NCBI GenBank assembly: GCA_964473465.1
Contig: CAYYPE010000008.1
Coordinates: 1-64,000, forward strand
Reading direction: 5' to 3'
Length of the DNA: 64,000 bases
Origin: CALHRB01 sp964473465
GTDB lineage: Bacteria > Bacteroidota > Ignavibacteria > Kapaibacteriales > UBA2268
Position 1 is the first letter of the stretch; each line of letters begins with the position of its first letter. The translations under genes and the position numbers were made by a program. Positions 43,833 to 52,911 of the stretch are shown here, piece by piece. The notes beneath the pieces were generated by a model that worked only from the letters and a program-made list of their open reading frames with translations, searched no databases and had not been told where the DNA came from.

Positions 43833-44972
43833 TTAAAGATTTTGATTGTTTCTCAAAATTTCATATAAATCCAGAATTTCCTTTGCTAAGGAAGCCCAGC
43901 TTGCCTTGTGCTTATATTTTTCTATGTTAGCCTTGAATTGTGATGATAGTTCAAGATTGAAATAGTCTGATATTGCACTGCTTAATAAATTCGGGGCTGG
44001 TTCACGGACAATAATTCCAGTATTGAAAGGTTCAATCATTTCCCAAAGACCACCAGTATCGGTAGCTATCACAGGGAGACCAAAATGATATGAAATCCCC
44101 AGAATCCCGCTCTGTGTGGCTGATTTATAGGGCAGAATGCAAACATCAGAGGCTGAGAAAAACAGTGGAACTTCTCCATCATCAATATACCTGATAAATA
44201 GCTTAACCTTATTTTCCAGATTGTAGTTTTTTATTATCTGTTCATACTCATCAAAGCTGCCATAAATTTCTCCGGCAATAACCAAGAGATAGTCATCAGG
44301 AAGAAATCGGATAGATTCGAGCAGTAAATCCAGTCCCTTATATTTTCTTATGAACCCGAAAAATAGAAGAACATTTTTATTCTGTTGAATTCCGAGTTTT
44401 TCTCTCGCTTCATTTTTTTTAATGAGGTTGCCAAAGTGATCATAAAGGGGGTGAAGAACCTGCTTAAATATAGCATCGGGTTTAAATTTAAGTAAATCAT
44501 CCCGGACAGTATTGCTCATTACAATAAAAGCATTATTAGAGTTGATATAATAATTTGTGAAAAGATTATCTCCGGGTCGTTTTTCGTGAGGTATAACGTT
44601 ATCTAAAATTCCGATATTTTTAACCCCTTTCTTCTTTAAACTTTTAAGGACATACCCAAGAGAAGGACCAAAAAATGGCATCCAGAATTTTGAAATCATT
44701 AAATCGGGGTTAAATTTTCTGATTGCTTTATATGTAGTGTAATATGTTATAGGGTTAATTGTATCAAGTTTTCTGATTGATTCAACGGGCTCAGCTTTGT
44801 CATTTTCTGTTACGTATTGAGTGGAGCCGGGAAATAGAAATTCGGGATACTGTCGCTTGAAGTTAAAAGCAAGAACCTGATTTTCCAACCTTAGCTCTTT
44901 CAGCAAAGCAGCATTAAATTGAGCTATACCCCCTCTAAACGGATAAAACGTCGAAAGATAACCTATTTTCAC
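43833..44972 (-). CDS. Glycosyltransferase, GT4-like family
   Basis: A 379-residue GT-B glycosyltransferase beginning with a GTG at 44972 (VKIGYLSTFYPFRGGIAQFN); AAGG lies upstream. N-domain has the glycine-rich loop FRGGIAQ. The C-domain has ILLFFGFIRKYKGLDLLLES and the donor-binding segment GILGISYHFGLPVIATDTGGLWEMI with the E-x7-E-like end. It likely adds a sugar to a surface polysaccharide or lipid. It is divergent from the methyltransferase gene and is part of a small glycan cluster up to 47589. Confidence 0.9.
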   Translation of the reverse strand: MKIGYLSTFYPFRGGIAQFNAALLKELRLENQVLAFNFKRQYPEFLFPGSTQYVTENDKAEPVESIRKLDTINPITYYTTYKAIRKFNPDLMISKFWMPFFGPSLGYVLKSLKKKGVKNIGILDNVIPHEKRPGDNLFTNYYINSNNAFIVMSNTVRDDLLKFKPDAIFKQVLHPLYDHFGNLIKKNEAREKLGIQQNKNVLLFFGFIRKYKGLDLLLESIRFLPDDYLLVIAGEIYGSFDEYEQIIKNYNLENKVKLFIRYIDDGEVPLFFSASDVCILPYKSATQSGILGISYHFGLPVIATDTGGLWEMIEPFNTGIIVREPAPNLLSSAISDYFNLELSSQFKANIEKYKHKASWASLAKEILDLYEILRNNQNL

Positions 44973-45044
44973 ACGAAAAAAACCTTGTAATTAAAAATAT
45001 ATATAGCCGAAAATCGAATATATGAAAAAAAATTATGTAATCTT

Positions 45045-45854
45045 ATGTTATCAAAATACGAAAGCGTAATAAATTCGGATTTAATTGCTCCGAACGATAA
45101 ATATTACTGGGGATATCAATATAGATTGGGATATGAAGTTCTTGTTCCTTATCTTAATAAAACTGGTGCGTTCAAACCCGGATATTCAGTTGCAGAAATC
45201 GGTTCTGCCGAAGGCGGAGTGCTGGCAGCTTTTGTTGATGCCGGTGCAACAGAACCGTTAGGAACTGATATTGTTTCAATTCGTCTCGAAAAGGGAAAAA
45301 TTATCAGTGATATAATCAATTGTAATATTTCTTTTCAATTACACAATATCATAACCGAAGAACCAAAAAAGGAATGGTTAGAGAATTATGACCTTGTTAT
45401 TCTTCGTGATGTTATAGAACATCTTGATGACACAAAGTTAGCCCTTTCGCAAACTAAAAAGATAATAAAACCGGGAGGATTTTTATACGTTACTTTTCCA
45501 CCTTATTATTCTCCATTCGGTGGGCATCAGCATACGGTTGAAAATTTCTGGGGAAAATTTCCTTTCATTCACTATCTTCCGAATTTTATATTTTATAAAT
45601 TGATTCAATCGGGCAGAGAAAACGATATTTACGAAGTAAAAAGGCTGCAAAAAATTCGTCTGACACCAAAAAAATTTATCCATTCTGCTTTGGAAAGTGG
45701 TTATGATATTTTTCATAAAGACTATTATTTTCTAAGACCCGTATATAAGATGAAATTTGGGCTTCCTGCTATTAAGTCCAATTTACTGTCTTATATCCCT
45801 GTGATTAAAAATGTTTTTAGTCTTGAAGCTTCTTATATATTGAAAAAGAAATAA
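45045..45854 (+). CDS. Class I SAM-dependent methyltransferase
   Basis: A 269-residue methyltransferase with SAM motif I VAEIGSAEGGVLAAF (near 50-65), an acidic loop after strand beta2 (LGTDIVSIRLEKGK), motif post-I VILRDVIEHLDD and motif III KIIKPGGFLYVTFPPYYSP. The His-rich GGHQHTVENFWGKFPF loop is typical of sugar or lipid methyltransferases in polysaccharide clusters. Substrate unknown. It starts 72 bases from the divergent GT start and is followed by a J-domain gene after 18 bases. Confidence 0.9.
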   Translation: MLSKYESVINSDLIAPNDKYYWGYQYRLGYEVLVPYLNKTGAFKPGYSVAEIGSAEGGVLAAFVDAGATEPLGTDIVSIRLEKGKIISDIINCNISFQLHNIITEEPKKEWLENYDLVILRDVIEHLDDTKLALSQTKKIIKPGGFLYVTFPPYYSPFGGHQHTVENFWGKFPFIHYLPNFIFYKLIQSGRENDIYEVKRLQKIRLTPKKFIHSALESGYDIFHKDYYFLRPVYKMKFGLPAIKSNLLSYIPVIKNVFSLEASYILKKK

Positions 45855-45872
45855 AAATGAAGAAAGAAAAAT

Positions 45873-46283
45873 ATGGGTCAGATATTAAACAGAATATTGA
45901 AAATTGCAAAATCCTATATTAACACGGAGTCCGATCTAAACTCTGCCAACAGAATAATAGGCAATGAGGACGAGGAGTTAAAGAAAATTATTGATGAATT
46001 AAATCAGGAAAAAAATAAACAATCTTCCGATAAGGGCTACCAGAAAAAAAGCAGCCAATCATTTGATACTGAAATCACCCTCGATATGGCTAATAAAATT
46101 CTCGGTTTGAATCTTGATGCTTCGGTTGAAGATATTAAAACAGCTTACAAACAGAAAATGAAGGATTATCACCCAGATAGGGTTGCAAATCTTGGTGAAG
46201 AGATAAGAGACCTTGCCGCTAAAAAAACTATTGAGATAAATAAAGCCTACGAAATCATTAAGAAATCAAAAGGTTTCAGCTAA
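45873..46283 (+). CDS. J-domain protein, short
   Basis: A 136-residue protein: 75 residues of charged coil, then a J domain (LDMANKILGLNLDASVEDIKTAYKQKMKDYHPDRVANLG) with an intact HPD. It should activate a DnaK-type chaperone. No signal peptide or membrane helix. It sits 18 bases after the methyltransferase gene and its stop converges with (and overlaps by eight bases) the glycosyltransferase gene on the other strand. A second J-like protein exists at 2171. Confidence 0.88.
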   Translation: MGQILNRILKIAKSYINTESDLNSANRIIGNEDEELKKIIDELNQEKNKQSSDKGYQKKSSQSFDTEITLDMANKILGLNLDASVEDIKTAYKQKMKDYHPDRVANLGEEIRDLAAKKTIEINKAYEIIKKSKGFS

Positions 46284-47589
46284 CAATTGAATCAAGCAAA
46301 GCAGCTAATTGCTTTGCAGATTCCCGTCTTTCATATTTATTGATTTCGATCTCATCAGGAATTGTCAATTTAGTTTTTTGCTTCCAAGCAAGATAGAACT
46401 TGAAAAAATTGTCAGCAATTTTGTCAATTTCAGTCTGATGGGCTATCAAACCTGTATTTGTCTCCCGAATTAGCCTCGAAATAGCACTATTATCAGGAGC
46501 TATCGCTAATATAGGTTTTCTTGTTCCAATATATTCATAAACTTTACCCGGCACGATTTCCTCGCTTTCCTTTGATTCATCAACTACCAGAAGGAGAGCA
46601 TCTGAACGAAGAATAAACTCAACGCTCTCTTTGTGAGGAACATAGCCATAGATTTCGATTTTATCCTTGAAGGAAGCTTTATTGAACATTTCGTGAATTT
46701 CATCACCAAATCTGCCTACGAATATTAGTTTGATATCATCAGGGTTTATCTTTCCGGTAATTATAAGAATTTCAATAGATTTAAAAAGACTTTCCGGATT
46801 ACGCCTTCCATACATTGAGCCTGTATAAGTTAGAGTGAATTTTTCATTAGCTTTAATTTCTATTTCTGGGAAATCATCAGAATCGAATCCATTAGGTATA
46901 TGAATGAATTTATTCTTATCAAGTACAGGGTATTTGCTCAAAGCATCTTTTATTATACCCTCCCATGCACATTCAACAAAGTCTGCAGTTCGGAAAACAG
47001 ATTTTTCGAAATGTCTATCAATCATTGCAGGTATGAGCCATCTGTTCGGAGATGAAATAAAACCCGTCCATGGATCCCGAAAACCCGCTATCCATGGGAG
47101 GTTTGAGGATTTCTTTAACTTTTTTGCTATCAGGGAACAGGTATAAGGTGGTGAAGAGCTGTAAATTGCCTGAATATTATATTTATTAATCATCTCTTTG
47201 CCTGCTTTGACGGCAGAAAAAAGCCAGCCGACCCTTGCATCGGGAATAAAAAAAGTTGCTCTTACAAATTCCGTTAATCTTTGCTTAAAACTTAATGACT
47301 GCCCTTCCTTTTTGATTACGTTCACATCAATTGCAGTTCCGGGTTTCATTCCGGTGATCTTTCGATAAATATCATAAGGTTCAAAAATTTTTGTTCTTTC
47401 AACAACAACTGATTTTGGAATTTCATCCAAAAGCGTTTCATCAATTGCAGGAAATTGCCCGTTTGAAACTGTAAGAACATACGGCTGCCAACCGAATGCA
47501 GGTAGGTATTTGACTGTTTTCAATACTCTCTGCCCTCCGGGACCACCAGAAGGCGGGAAATAATATGCAATTACCAATATATTTTTCAT
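46276..47589 (-). CDS. Glycosyltransferase, GT4-like family
   Basis: I set the start at ATG 47589 (MKNILVIAYYFPPSGG), which overlaps the TGA of the upstream gene in an ATGA junction; an ATG at 47625 would add 12 unlikely residues. The 437-residue GT-B enzyme has YYFPPSGGPGGQRVLKTVKYLP near its N-terminus (acceptor side) and, in the C-domain, FTLTYTGSMYGRRNPESLF, VGRFGDE, and VPGKVYEYIGTRKPILAIAPDNSAISRLI as donor site. Acceptor unknown. Confidence 0.9.
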   Translation of the reverse strand: MKNILVIAYYFPPSGGPGGQRVLKTVKYLPAFGWQPYVLTVSNGQFPAIDETLLDEIPKSVVVERTKIFEPYDIYRKITGMKPGTAIDVNVIKKEGQSLSFKQRLTEFVRATFFIPDARVGWLFSAVKAGKEMINKYNIQAIYSSSPPYTCSLIAKKLKKSSNLPWIAGFRDPWTGFISSPNRWLIPAMIDRHFEKSVFRTADFVECAWEGIIKDALSKYPVLDKNKFIHIPNGFDSDDFPEIEIKANEKFTLTYTGSMYGRRNPESLFKSIEILIITGKINPDDIKLIFVGRFGDEIHEMFNKASFKDKIEIYGYVPHKESVEFILRSDALLLVVDESKESEEIVPGKVYEYIGTRKPILAIAPDNSAISRLIRETNTGLIAHQTEIDKIADNFFKFYLAWKQKTKLTIPDEIEINKYERRESAKQLAALLDSIVS

Positions 47590-48080
47590 TTTGATTCCAA
47601 AATCTTTATCATATCGTCTTCCCACGAAATAAGAGGGAATTCTGTTATTCTTCCTAATTCAGTGTTTTCCGTTAATACTATTAAAGTTGGAACCTTTTCT
47701 ATGTGATATAGCATTGATTTGCCTGAGGGTTCGGATTTTTGCCTATCAACCCCAATAATTTCGATTTTGTTAATGTCTAAATCGCAAAGGGAGAAGATTT
47801 TAAATATTTTAGGTAATTCACTTTTGGTATCACTGCACCACGAGCCCCCAAAAATAAGGAACTTAATATTTTTCTCACTTATAAGTTTCTTTATTATATT
47901 AATTTTTTCTTCCGATGGATTATAGCTCAGGAACCCGGAATTATCCCATCCGGTTTCTTTTAACCATTCATTCCAGAAGAAATTGCCTATTAGAATAGGC
48001 TTTTCTTCCTCAGAAAATAAATAACTTAGTGAAGTTACATTAAATAATGCTGTAATTAAGAGTAAAAACAAATATTTCAT
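47586..48080 (-). CDS. Exported thioredoxin-like protein
   Basis: About 164 residues from ATG 48080 (MKYLFLLLITALFN, signal peptide); ATG 48095 would add five residues. The thioredoxin fold is seen in KFLIFGGSWCSDTKSELPKIFKIF near 75-100, with WCSDT replacing the usual CxxC, so it has only one Cys of the redox pair, and KVPTLIVL as cis-Pro strand. It is probably not a dithiol oxidoreductase in the usual sense. Translationally coupled to the glycosyltransferase gene (ATGA). Confidence 0.8.
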   Translation of the reverse strand: MKYLFLLLITALFNVTSLSYLFSEEEKPILIGNFFWNEWLKETGWDNSGFLSYNPSEEKINIIKKLISEKNIKFLIFGGSWCSDTKSELPKIFKIFSLCDLDINKIEIIGVDRQKSEPSGKSMLYHIEKVPTLIVLTENTELGRITEFPLISWEDDMIKILESK

Positions 48081-48172
48081 GTTAAGAAAATACATATAAA
48101 ATTAATATCTCCATTAATTTATTAAAAATTTGTAAATTAAGAAGTTTTAAAAATAAAACATAATTGAAAGCT

Positions 48173-48676
48173 ATGAAACAAAATATTATAATATATATAA
48201 ATATAATATTAAGTCTTATATTATATTCCTGTGATATGGGACTAGCTCCGAAAGAGCCAGCAAAAAAGAGCTATATCTCTGGAGAAATATCTTATAAAGG
48301 TGGAAAAGACAAATGGCCTCCTGCTGATTCTGTCTTCGAAATCAGATTAGTAGCTTTCAAAAACTATCCATTATCAGATAGTAGTAGTATTTTAAGGGAA
48401 TTAACCGATGGTAATGCTTATTTCACTCTTGACACTTTGCCCAGATTTGTTGAAAAATCTTATTATTCTTTGGAAATAAACGATCCACCAGTATTGCTAA
48501 AATACATTGCCGTTGCCCAAAGATATGGAAATTTATTTCAGTGGAGGGTTATCGGGGTTTATACAGAGTCAGGTGATAATTTAAAACCATCATCATTGTT
48601 AGTAAATCCGGGTGATTCCTTGAAAAATATTAATATCCAGGTGGACTTTCAAAATCTTCCTCCACAACCTTTTTGA
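48173..48676 (+). CDS. Lipoprotein of unknown function, TonB-receptor partner
   Basis: Start at ATG 48173 with GAAAG just ahead; a TTG at 48164 is in frame. The 167-residue lipoprotein has lipobox LYSC (Cys20) and a mature part with a beta-sandwich-like pattern (YISGEISYKGGKDKWPPADSVFEIRLVAF ... YSLEINDPPVLLKYIAVAQRYG). No family recognised. The TonB-receptor gene follows nine bases after its stop, which strongly suggests an uptake pair. Confidence 0.78.
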   Translation: MKQNIIIYINIILSLILYSCDMGLAPKEPAKKSYISGEISYKGGKDKWPPADSVFEIRLVAFKNYPLSDSSSILRELTDGNAYFTLDTLPRFVEKSYYSLEINDPPVLLKYIAVAQRYGNLFQWRVIGVYTESGDNLKPSSLLVNPGDSLKNINIQVDFQNLPPQPF

Positions 48677-48685
48677 GGGTAATAT

Positions 48686-50905
48686 ATGGACAGATTATTA
48701 AGTAAAAAATGGATTTTCTTATATATATTAATTTTTTTATTACTTTCAACTTATAGTAATTGTCTATCTCTTTCAAAAATCACAGGAAAGGTAATTGATA
48801 AAACAGATGGCTCTCCATTAGTTGGTGCAAGCATCAGACTCGAAGGAACAGGGTTAGGAACTTTTGCTGTTAAAGATGGAAGTTTCTTGCTAAAAGGAAT
48901 CAAAAAAGCTAATTATACTCTGTTAGTAACCATTGTTGGTTATGAAAGCAGGCGTATCCCTGTTCAGGTGCTTGATAATGACTCAGTTTACCTGTTAATT
49001 GAATTAAAATCAAAACCATTAAGCACAGGTGAGGTGGTTGTTTCTGCAAATAAAAGGATTCAGGCTGTTCAGGATGTTCCGATTTCCATCTCTGTCATTA
49101 GCAATAATGATTTGATTACCAAAAGTATAACAAGATTTGATGAAGCCTTGCGATATGTTCCCGGGATAATAATGAACAAAGATAATGTAAATCTCAGGGG
49201 GTCATCGGGCTTTGCTTTTGGATTAGGCTCGAGGGTTGCTCTTCTTGTTGATGGTTTTCCTCTTTTATCAGGGGATCAGGGCGATATGAAATATGACGCA
49301 ATACCCATTTTTAATATCGAGCAAATAGAAATCGTAAAAGGTGCCGGTTCTGCTCTTTATGGGACTGGTGCACTTGGGGGAATTATCAATATTATAACAA
49401 CTGAACCTGATGAAGAATTAAGATTTAGAGGTCGTATCCATTCAGGATTTTATACTTTTCCAAAATTTCAACAATGGAGATACAGAGAAGATGTTCCATT
49501 TAAATCTGGATTTGATTTTTCTTTATCAACGAAATTTAATTCTTTGGGAATAATACTATCAGGAGGACTTGAAAATGACGAAAGTTATAGAAAGTATGAT
49601 AAATCATTCAGATACAATATATTTTCAAAATTGAATAATTCATTTTCGGATTTTACAAAAGCTACATTACTCTTTAATTATGCTTCGGATAAGAGTGATG
49701 ACTGGGTGTATTGGAATAGTCTGGATAGTGCTACTATTCCACCAACAAATGCTAATACCGACGCACGTATTCTCTCGACTAAACTGGCTATTGCAGGTGA
49801 TTTGAAGCATATTTTTAATTCGAGAAATTTTATAACCATCAAAACAGGTATTTACAGGACTTATGTAGAAAATAATTTAAATATAAATGACCCTGAATAC
49901 AGACAATCAGATGCAATTAGTTTCAATACTGAAGCACAGATGAATTCAAGCCTAGCTGACCGGACTCTTCTAACCTATGGGTTAGTAGCAACGATTAACA
50001 ATGTAACATCAAAATTATACGGCAAAGTGAATCAGGACATTTTTGCTGGGTATATTCAATGGGAATTAGCTCAATTAAAAGATTTTATTTTTACGATTGG
50101 AGCAAGAACTGATTACGAAAAAACAGACAGTTCAGATTACCAGCTGGAATTTTCTCCAAAGCTTGGAATTAATTATTTATCCCCTTTTGGACCAAAATTT
50201 CGTATGTCCTTAGGTAGAGGTTTCAGGGCACCAACTGTTGCGGAGCGATTCGCATCATTAAAGTTCAGCGGTTTCACAGTTGCACCAAACCCGCTCTTGA
50301 AATCAGAAATCAGCTGGTCTGCAGAAATTGGTTCAAATTATGATTTTGAACTATGGGGAGCACCTATTCAGTTTGATTTTGCGATCTATCACTCTGAATT
50401 TGATAATTTGATTGAGCCGACTTTTGACAATACTCAACAGGGTTCAGTTATAAAATTCCTGAACATTACAAGAGCAAGAATTACAGGAATTGAATTTACT
50501 TTGAAAAGTCTGCTCTTTGACTTTGTAGGATTTCAGTCTTCAATAAGTGCTATGAAACCACTGGATTTGAAGTTGAATCAAACTTTGAAATACCGGTCAA
50601 CTTTTTTTTGTTATAATTCACTCTTAATTCCATTGGGAAGTGTTGAATTTTATGCTGATTACAGATTTATTAACAGGATGGAGACAGTAGATGAACTTCT
50701 AAAGCTACAGGTAAGGGATTATGATGCCCGAGTTCCTATGCATATTTTTGATTTTAGATTAAAGTTTAAATTACAAGAATTGCTAAAAATTCCAATCCAG
50801 CTTACTTTAAACGTTAAAAACGCTTTCAATTATTACTACACAGAAGTAGTTGGAAATCTTGGTCCAACAAGATTTATAGGTTTACAGATTGAAAGTGAAT
50901 TATAA
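48686..50905 (+). CDS. TonB-dependent outer-membrane receptor
   Basis: A 739-residue receptor: signal peptide (about 1-25), a CarboxypepD-reg-like domain (about 30-105, ITGKVIDKTDGSPLVGASI ... GYESRRIPV), a TonB plug (about 118-235, VPISISVISNNDLI ... NIEQIEIVKGAGSALYGTGALGGIINII), then the barrel. The C-terminal region with LTLNVKNAFNYYYTEVVG and terminal ESEL is typical. Ligand unknown; iron-siderophore, cobalamin or other. The plug's early part keeps the SLYGTGALGG motif common to the family. The preceding lipoprotein is probably a partner. Confidence 0.93.
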   Translation: MDRLLSKKWIFLYILIFLLLSTYSNCLSLSKITGKVIDKTDGSPLVGASIRLEGTGLGTFAVKDGSFLLKGIKKANYTLLVTIVGYESRRIPVQVLDNDSVYLLIELKSKPLSTGEVVVSANKRIQAVQDVPISISVISNNDLITKSITRFDEALRYVPGIIMNKDNVNLRGSSGFAFGLGSRVALLVDGFPLLSGDQGDMKYDAIPIFNIEQIEIVKGAGSALYGTGALGGIINIITTEPDEELRFRGRIHSGFYTFPKFQQWRYREDVPFKSGFDFSLSTKFNSLGIILSGGLENDESYRKYDKSFRYNIFSKLNNSFSDFTKATLLFNYASDKSDDWVYWNSLDSATIPPTNANTDARILSTKLAIAGDLKHIFNSRNFITIKTGIYRTYVENNLNINDPEYRQSDAISFNTEAQMNSSLADRTLLTYGLVATINNVTSKLYGKVNQDIFAGYIQWELAQLKDFIFTIGARTDYEKTDSSDYQLEFSPKLGINYLSPFGPKFRMSLGRGFRAPTVAERFASLKFSGFTVAPNPLLKSEISWSAEIGSNYDFELWGAPIQFDFAIYHSEFDNLIEPTFDNTQQGSVIKFLNITRARITGIEFTLKSLLFDFVGFQSSISAMKPLDLKLNQTLKYRSTFFCYNSLLIPLGSVEFYADYRFINRMETVDELLKLQVRDYDARVPMHIFDFRLKFKLQELLKIPIQLTLNVKNAFNYYYTEVVGNLGPTRFIGLQIESEL

Positions 50906-50915
50906 ATTTTAATAA

Positions 50916-51227
50916 TCAATCAGTAGTTTGATCATTTTCATTGGGCAGATAATACTGTAACTTTTGATCCAAAACTTCTTTCATAGCTAAGAAAGTTGGT
51001 TTTGGGATATTGTCAAATTCACGGCTGATAGCGATTTGGTCAAAGTTTGCCCCTTCGGAATCAGAACTATCATCAATAACACTTGCTAATCTTTCAGTTA
51101 ATTCCTGTTTGATCTGGTCATTGATTTGACGTGCCCGGAACCCCATGGCAACGATAGATTGGTATATAACACCTTTTTCAGATTCTTTCATTCTGACAAC
51201 AACGGGATTTACTTTATTATAATCCAA
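50916..51227 (-). CDS. rpoZ: RNA polymerase omega subunit (Bacteroidota type)
   Basis: A 103-residue protein starting at TTG 51227 with AGGAG eight bases upstream. The core (IYQSIVAMGFRARQINDQIKQELTERL) matches the omega/Rpb6 helix pair, and the tail (FDNIPKPTFLAMKEVLDQKLQYY) matches the C-terminal part of Bacteroidota omega proteins (PKPT ... EFLEGKI). It stabilises beta prime and helps RNA polymerase assembly. Length is typical of this phylum's long omega. It stands alone, convergent with the TonB-receptor gene. Confidence 0.87.
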   Translation of the reverse strand: MDYNKVNPVVVRMKESEKGVIYQSIVAMGFRARQINDQIKQELTERLASVIDDSSDSEGANFDQIAISREFDNIPKPTFLAMKEVLDQKLQYYLPNENDQTTD

Positions 51228-51385
51228 TTTTTTTCTCCTATATATGGATATAGCTTACAAAAATAATAAAAATTGTGTTAATTTGCAATTCATTTATGTT
51301 GAAACTGTATTTATTTGTTTTTATTGTAAAAATTTTCTATAATAGCAATAATTTTTTAATTTTTTTGACTTCAAATTAATTTAGA

Positions 51386-51784
51386 ATGAAGAAATTATAT
51401 TATTCAATAAGAGAAATATGTGAATTATTAAATGAGGAACAACATACCCTGAGATATTGGGAAAAGGAATTTGAAGAATTAAAACCCAAAAAGAATCGTG
51501 GTGGTAATAGAATTTATTCGAGTAAGGATTTGTTAATTATTAAACTCATAAAAAAATTATTAAGAGAAGAAAAACTCTCCTTGAAAGGAGCAAAAGAGCA
51601 AATTAGCAGAATACTTCATTCTAATGATGAGAGATCTTTGCTCGCTAAACTTGAAAACAATCTTTCTGAGAAGGAAGAAAAACAGGTGGTTAATAGCAAT
51701 AATAATCAAAGAATTTCATTAGATGAACTACAAGAAATTCAACAGCTTCTAAAAAATATCTTACTTTATCTAAAAAAAAATTAA
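51386..51784 (+). CDS. MerR-family transcription regulator
   Basis: A 132-residue protein with an N-terminal MerR winged helix (YYSIREICELLNEEQHTLRYWEKEFEELKPKKNRGGNRIYS) and a second helix-turn region (DLLIIKLIKKLLREEKLSLKGAK), then a short coiled coil. It lacks a metal-binding or cofactor domain after the DNA-binding part, so its signal is unknown. It starts 158 bases from the divergent omega gene. The target promoter is not identified. Confidence 0.9.
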   Translation: MKKLYYSIREICELLNEEQHTLRYWEKEFEELKPKKNRGGNRIYSSKDLLIIKLIKKLLREEKLSLKGAKEQISRILHSNDERSLLAKLENNLSEKEEKQVVNSNNNQRISLDELQEIQQLLKNILLYLKKN

Positions 51785-51883
51785 TTTAATTCGTCATTAG
51801 TTATGCTTTTATTTTTATATTAGTATTTCTATTTTTATTTTGTCAAACAAAATATGTAATTTTTAAATATCAAGGGAAATTTA

Positions 51884-52909
51884 ATGTCAAGAAAGATTTT
51901 GATTTTGGTATTGATTTCATTGTTTTTGGCGAGTGCAACGGTATTTCCACAGAAAACAAAATTAACTTACACAATGAAAACAATAGGACAGCACGAAGAT
52001 GAGGTTCTTGGAGTTTTTGTTAATGAGGACAATACTAAGGTAGCAACCTGCAGCCTTGACGAAACCATTAAAATCTGGTCTTTGCCAGACGGGAAGTTGC
52101 TTCACACACTAACAGGACATTTAGGACAGGTAAATAATATTTCATTTTCGGGTAACGATATGTGGCTGGCAAGTGGCTCGAGTGACGGCACTGTTAGAAT
52201 ATGGGATGTCGAAACAGGCAAACAGCTTAGAATCCTAAAGGGTCACACAGATCAGGTCATAGGAGTATATTTCAGTCAGGATGATAGTGCAACCTTTGTT
52301 GCCAGCACAAGTTTTGACAAAACAGTTAAACTTTGGGATATCAGGCTTGGCACCGAGATTAAAACTCTTCGAGGACATACTTTGCCAACAAACAATGTGG
52401 CTTATAGTTACGATGGAACTGCAATTGCTTCCTGCAGCGACGACAAAACCATCAAAATCTGGTCAACTGATTTGACAACAAGAGAACCTTTGATGACTCT
52501 TATTGGCCATAATGCACCTGTTCTTTCAGTTATTTATAGCTTTGACAGTAAAATTTTAGCATCTTGCGATCAAAGTGGTGAAATTATAATCTGGAGTATG
52601 CCATCGGGCAAAATGATGAGAAAGATTAAAGCTCATAATGAATTAATTCAGGATATTTCTTTTGCTGAAGATAACAAAACACTTGTTAGTGCAAGTTTGG
52701 ATAAATTTGTTAAACTCTGGGATGTTACAACCGGTGAAAATCTTATGTCATTTGATACCGGAATAGATAACTGGTCTGTTGATCTTGTCAGCGATGCGAG
52801 TATTATTATTGTGGGATGTGCCGATGGAACTGTTAGATTTTTGAACAGGGCTTCGTCTTCTTCCGATTCGATTGATAAAAAAGGAACAAAGAAAAAAGGA
52901 GGTAAATAA
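51884..52909 (+). CDS. Exported WD40-repeat protein (seven blades)
   Basis: A 341-residue protein with a signal peptide (about 1-23) followed by seven WD40 blades. The ends of the blades are visible: CSLDETIKIW, GSSDGTVRIW, TSFDKTVKLW, CSDDKTIKIW, CDQSGEIIIW, ASLDKFVKLW, and CADGTVRFL. This makes a full propeller, a protein-interaction platform. A bacterial periplasmic WD40 propeller is less common than the cytosolic one. Two bases separate it from the OmpA-like gene that follows, so they form an operon. Confidence 0.9.
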   Translation: MSRKILILVLISLFLASATVFPQKTKLTYTMKTIGQHEDEVLGVFVNEDNTKVATCSLDETIKIWSLPDGKLLHTLTGHLGQVNNISFSGNDMWLASGSSDGTVRIWDVETGKQLRILKGHTDQVIGVYFSQDDSATFVASTSFDKTVKLWDIRLGTEIKTLRGHTLPTNNVAYSYDGTAIASCSDDKTIKIWSTDLTTREPLMTLIGHNAPVLSVIYSFDSKILASCDQSGEIIIWSMPSGKMMRKIKAHNELIQDISFAEDNKTLVSASLDKFVKLWDVTTGENLMSFDTGIDNWSVDLVSDASIIIVGCADGTVRFLNRASSSSDSIDKKGTKKKGGK

Positions 52910-52911
52910 TT

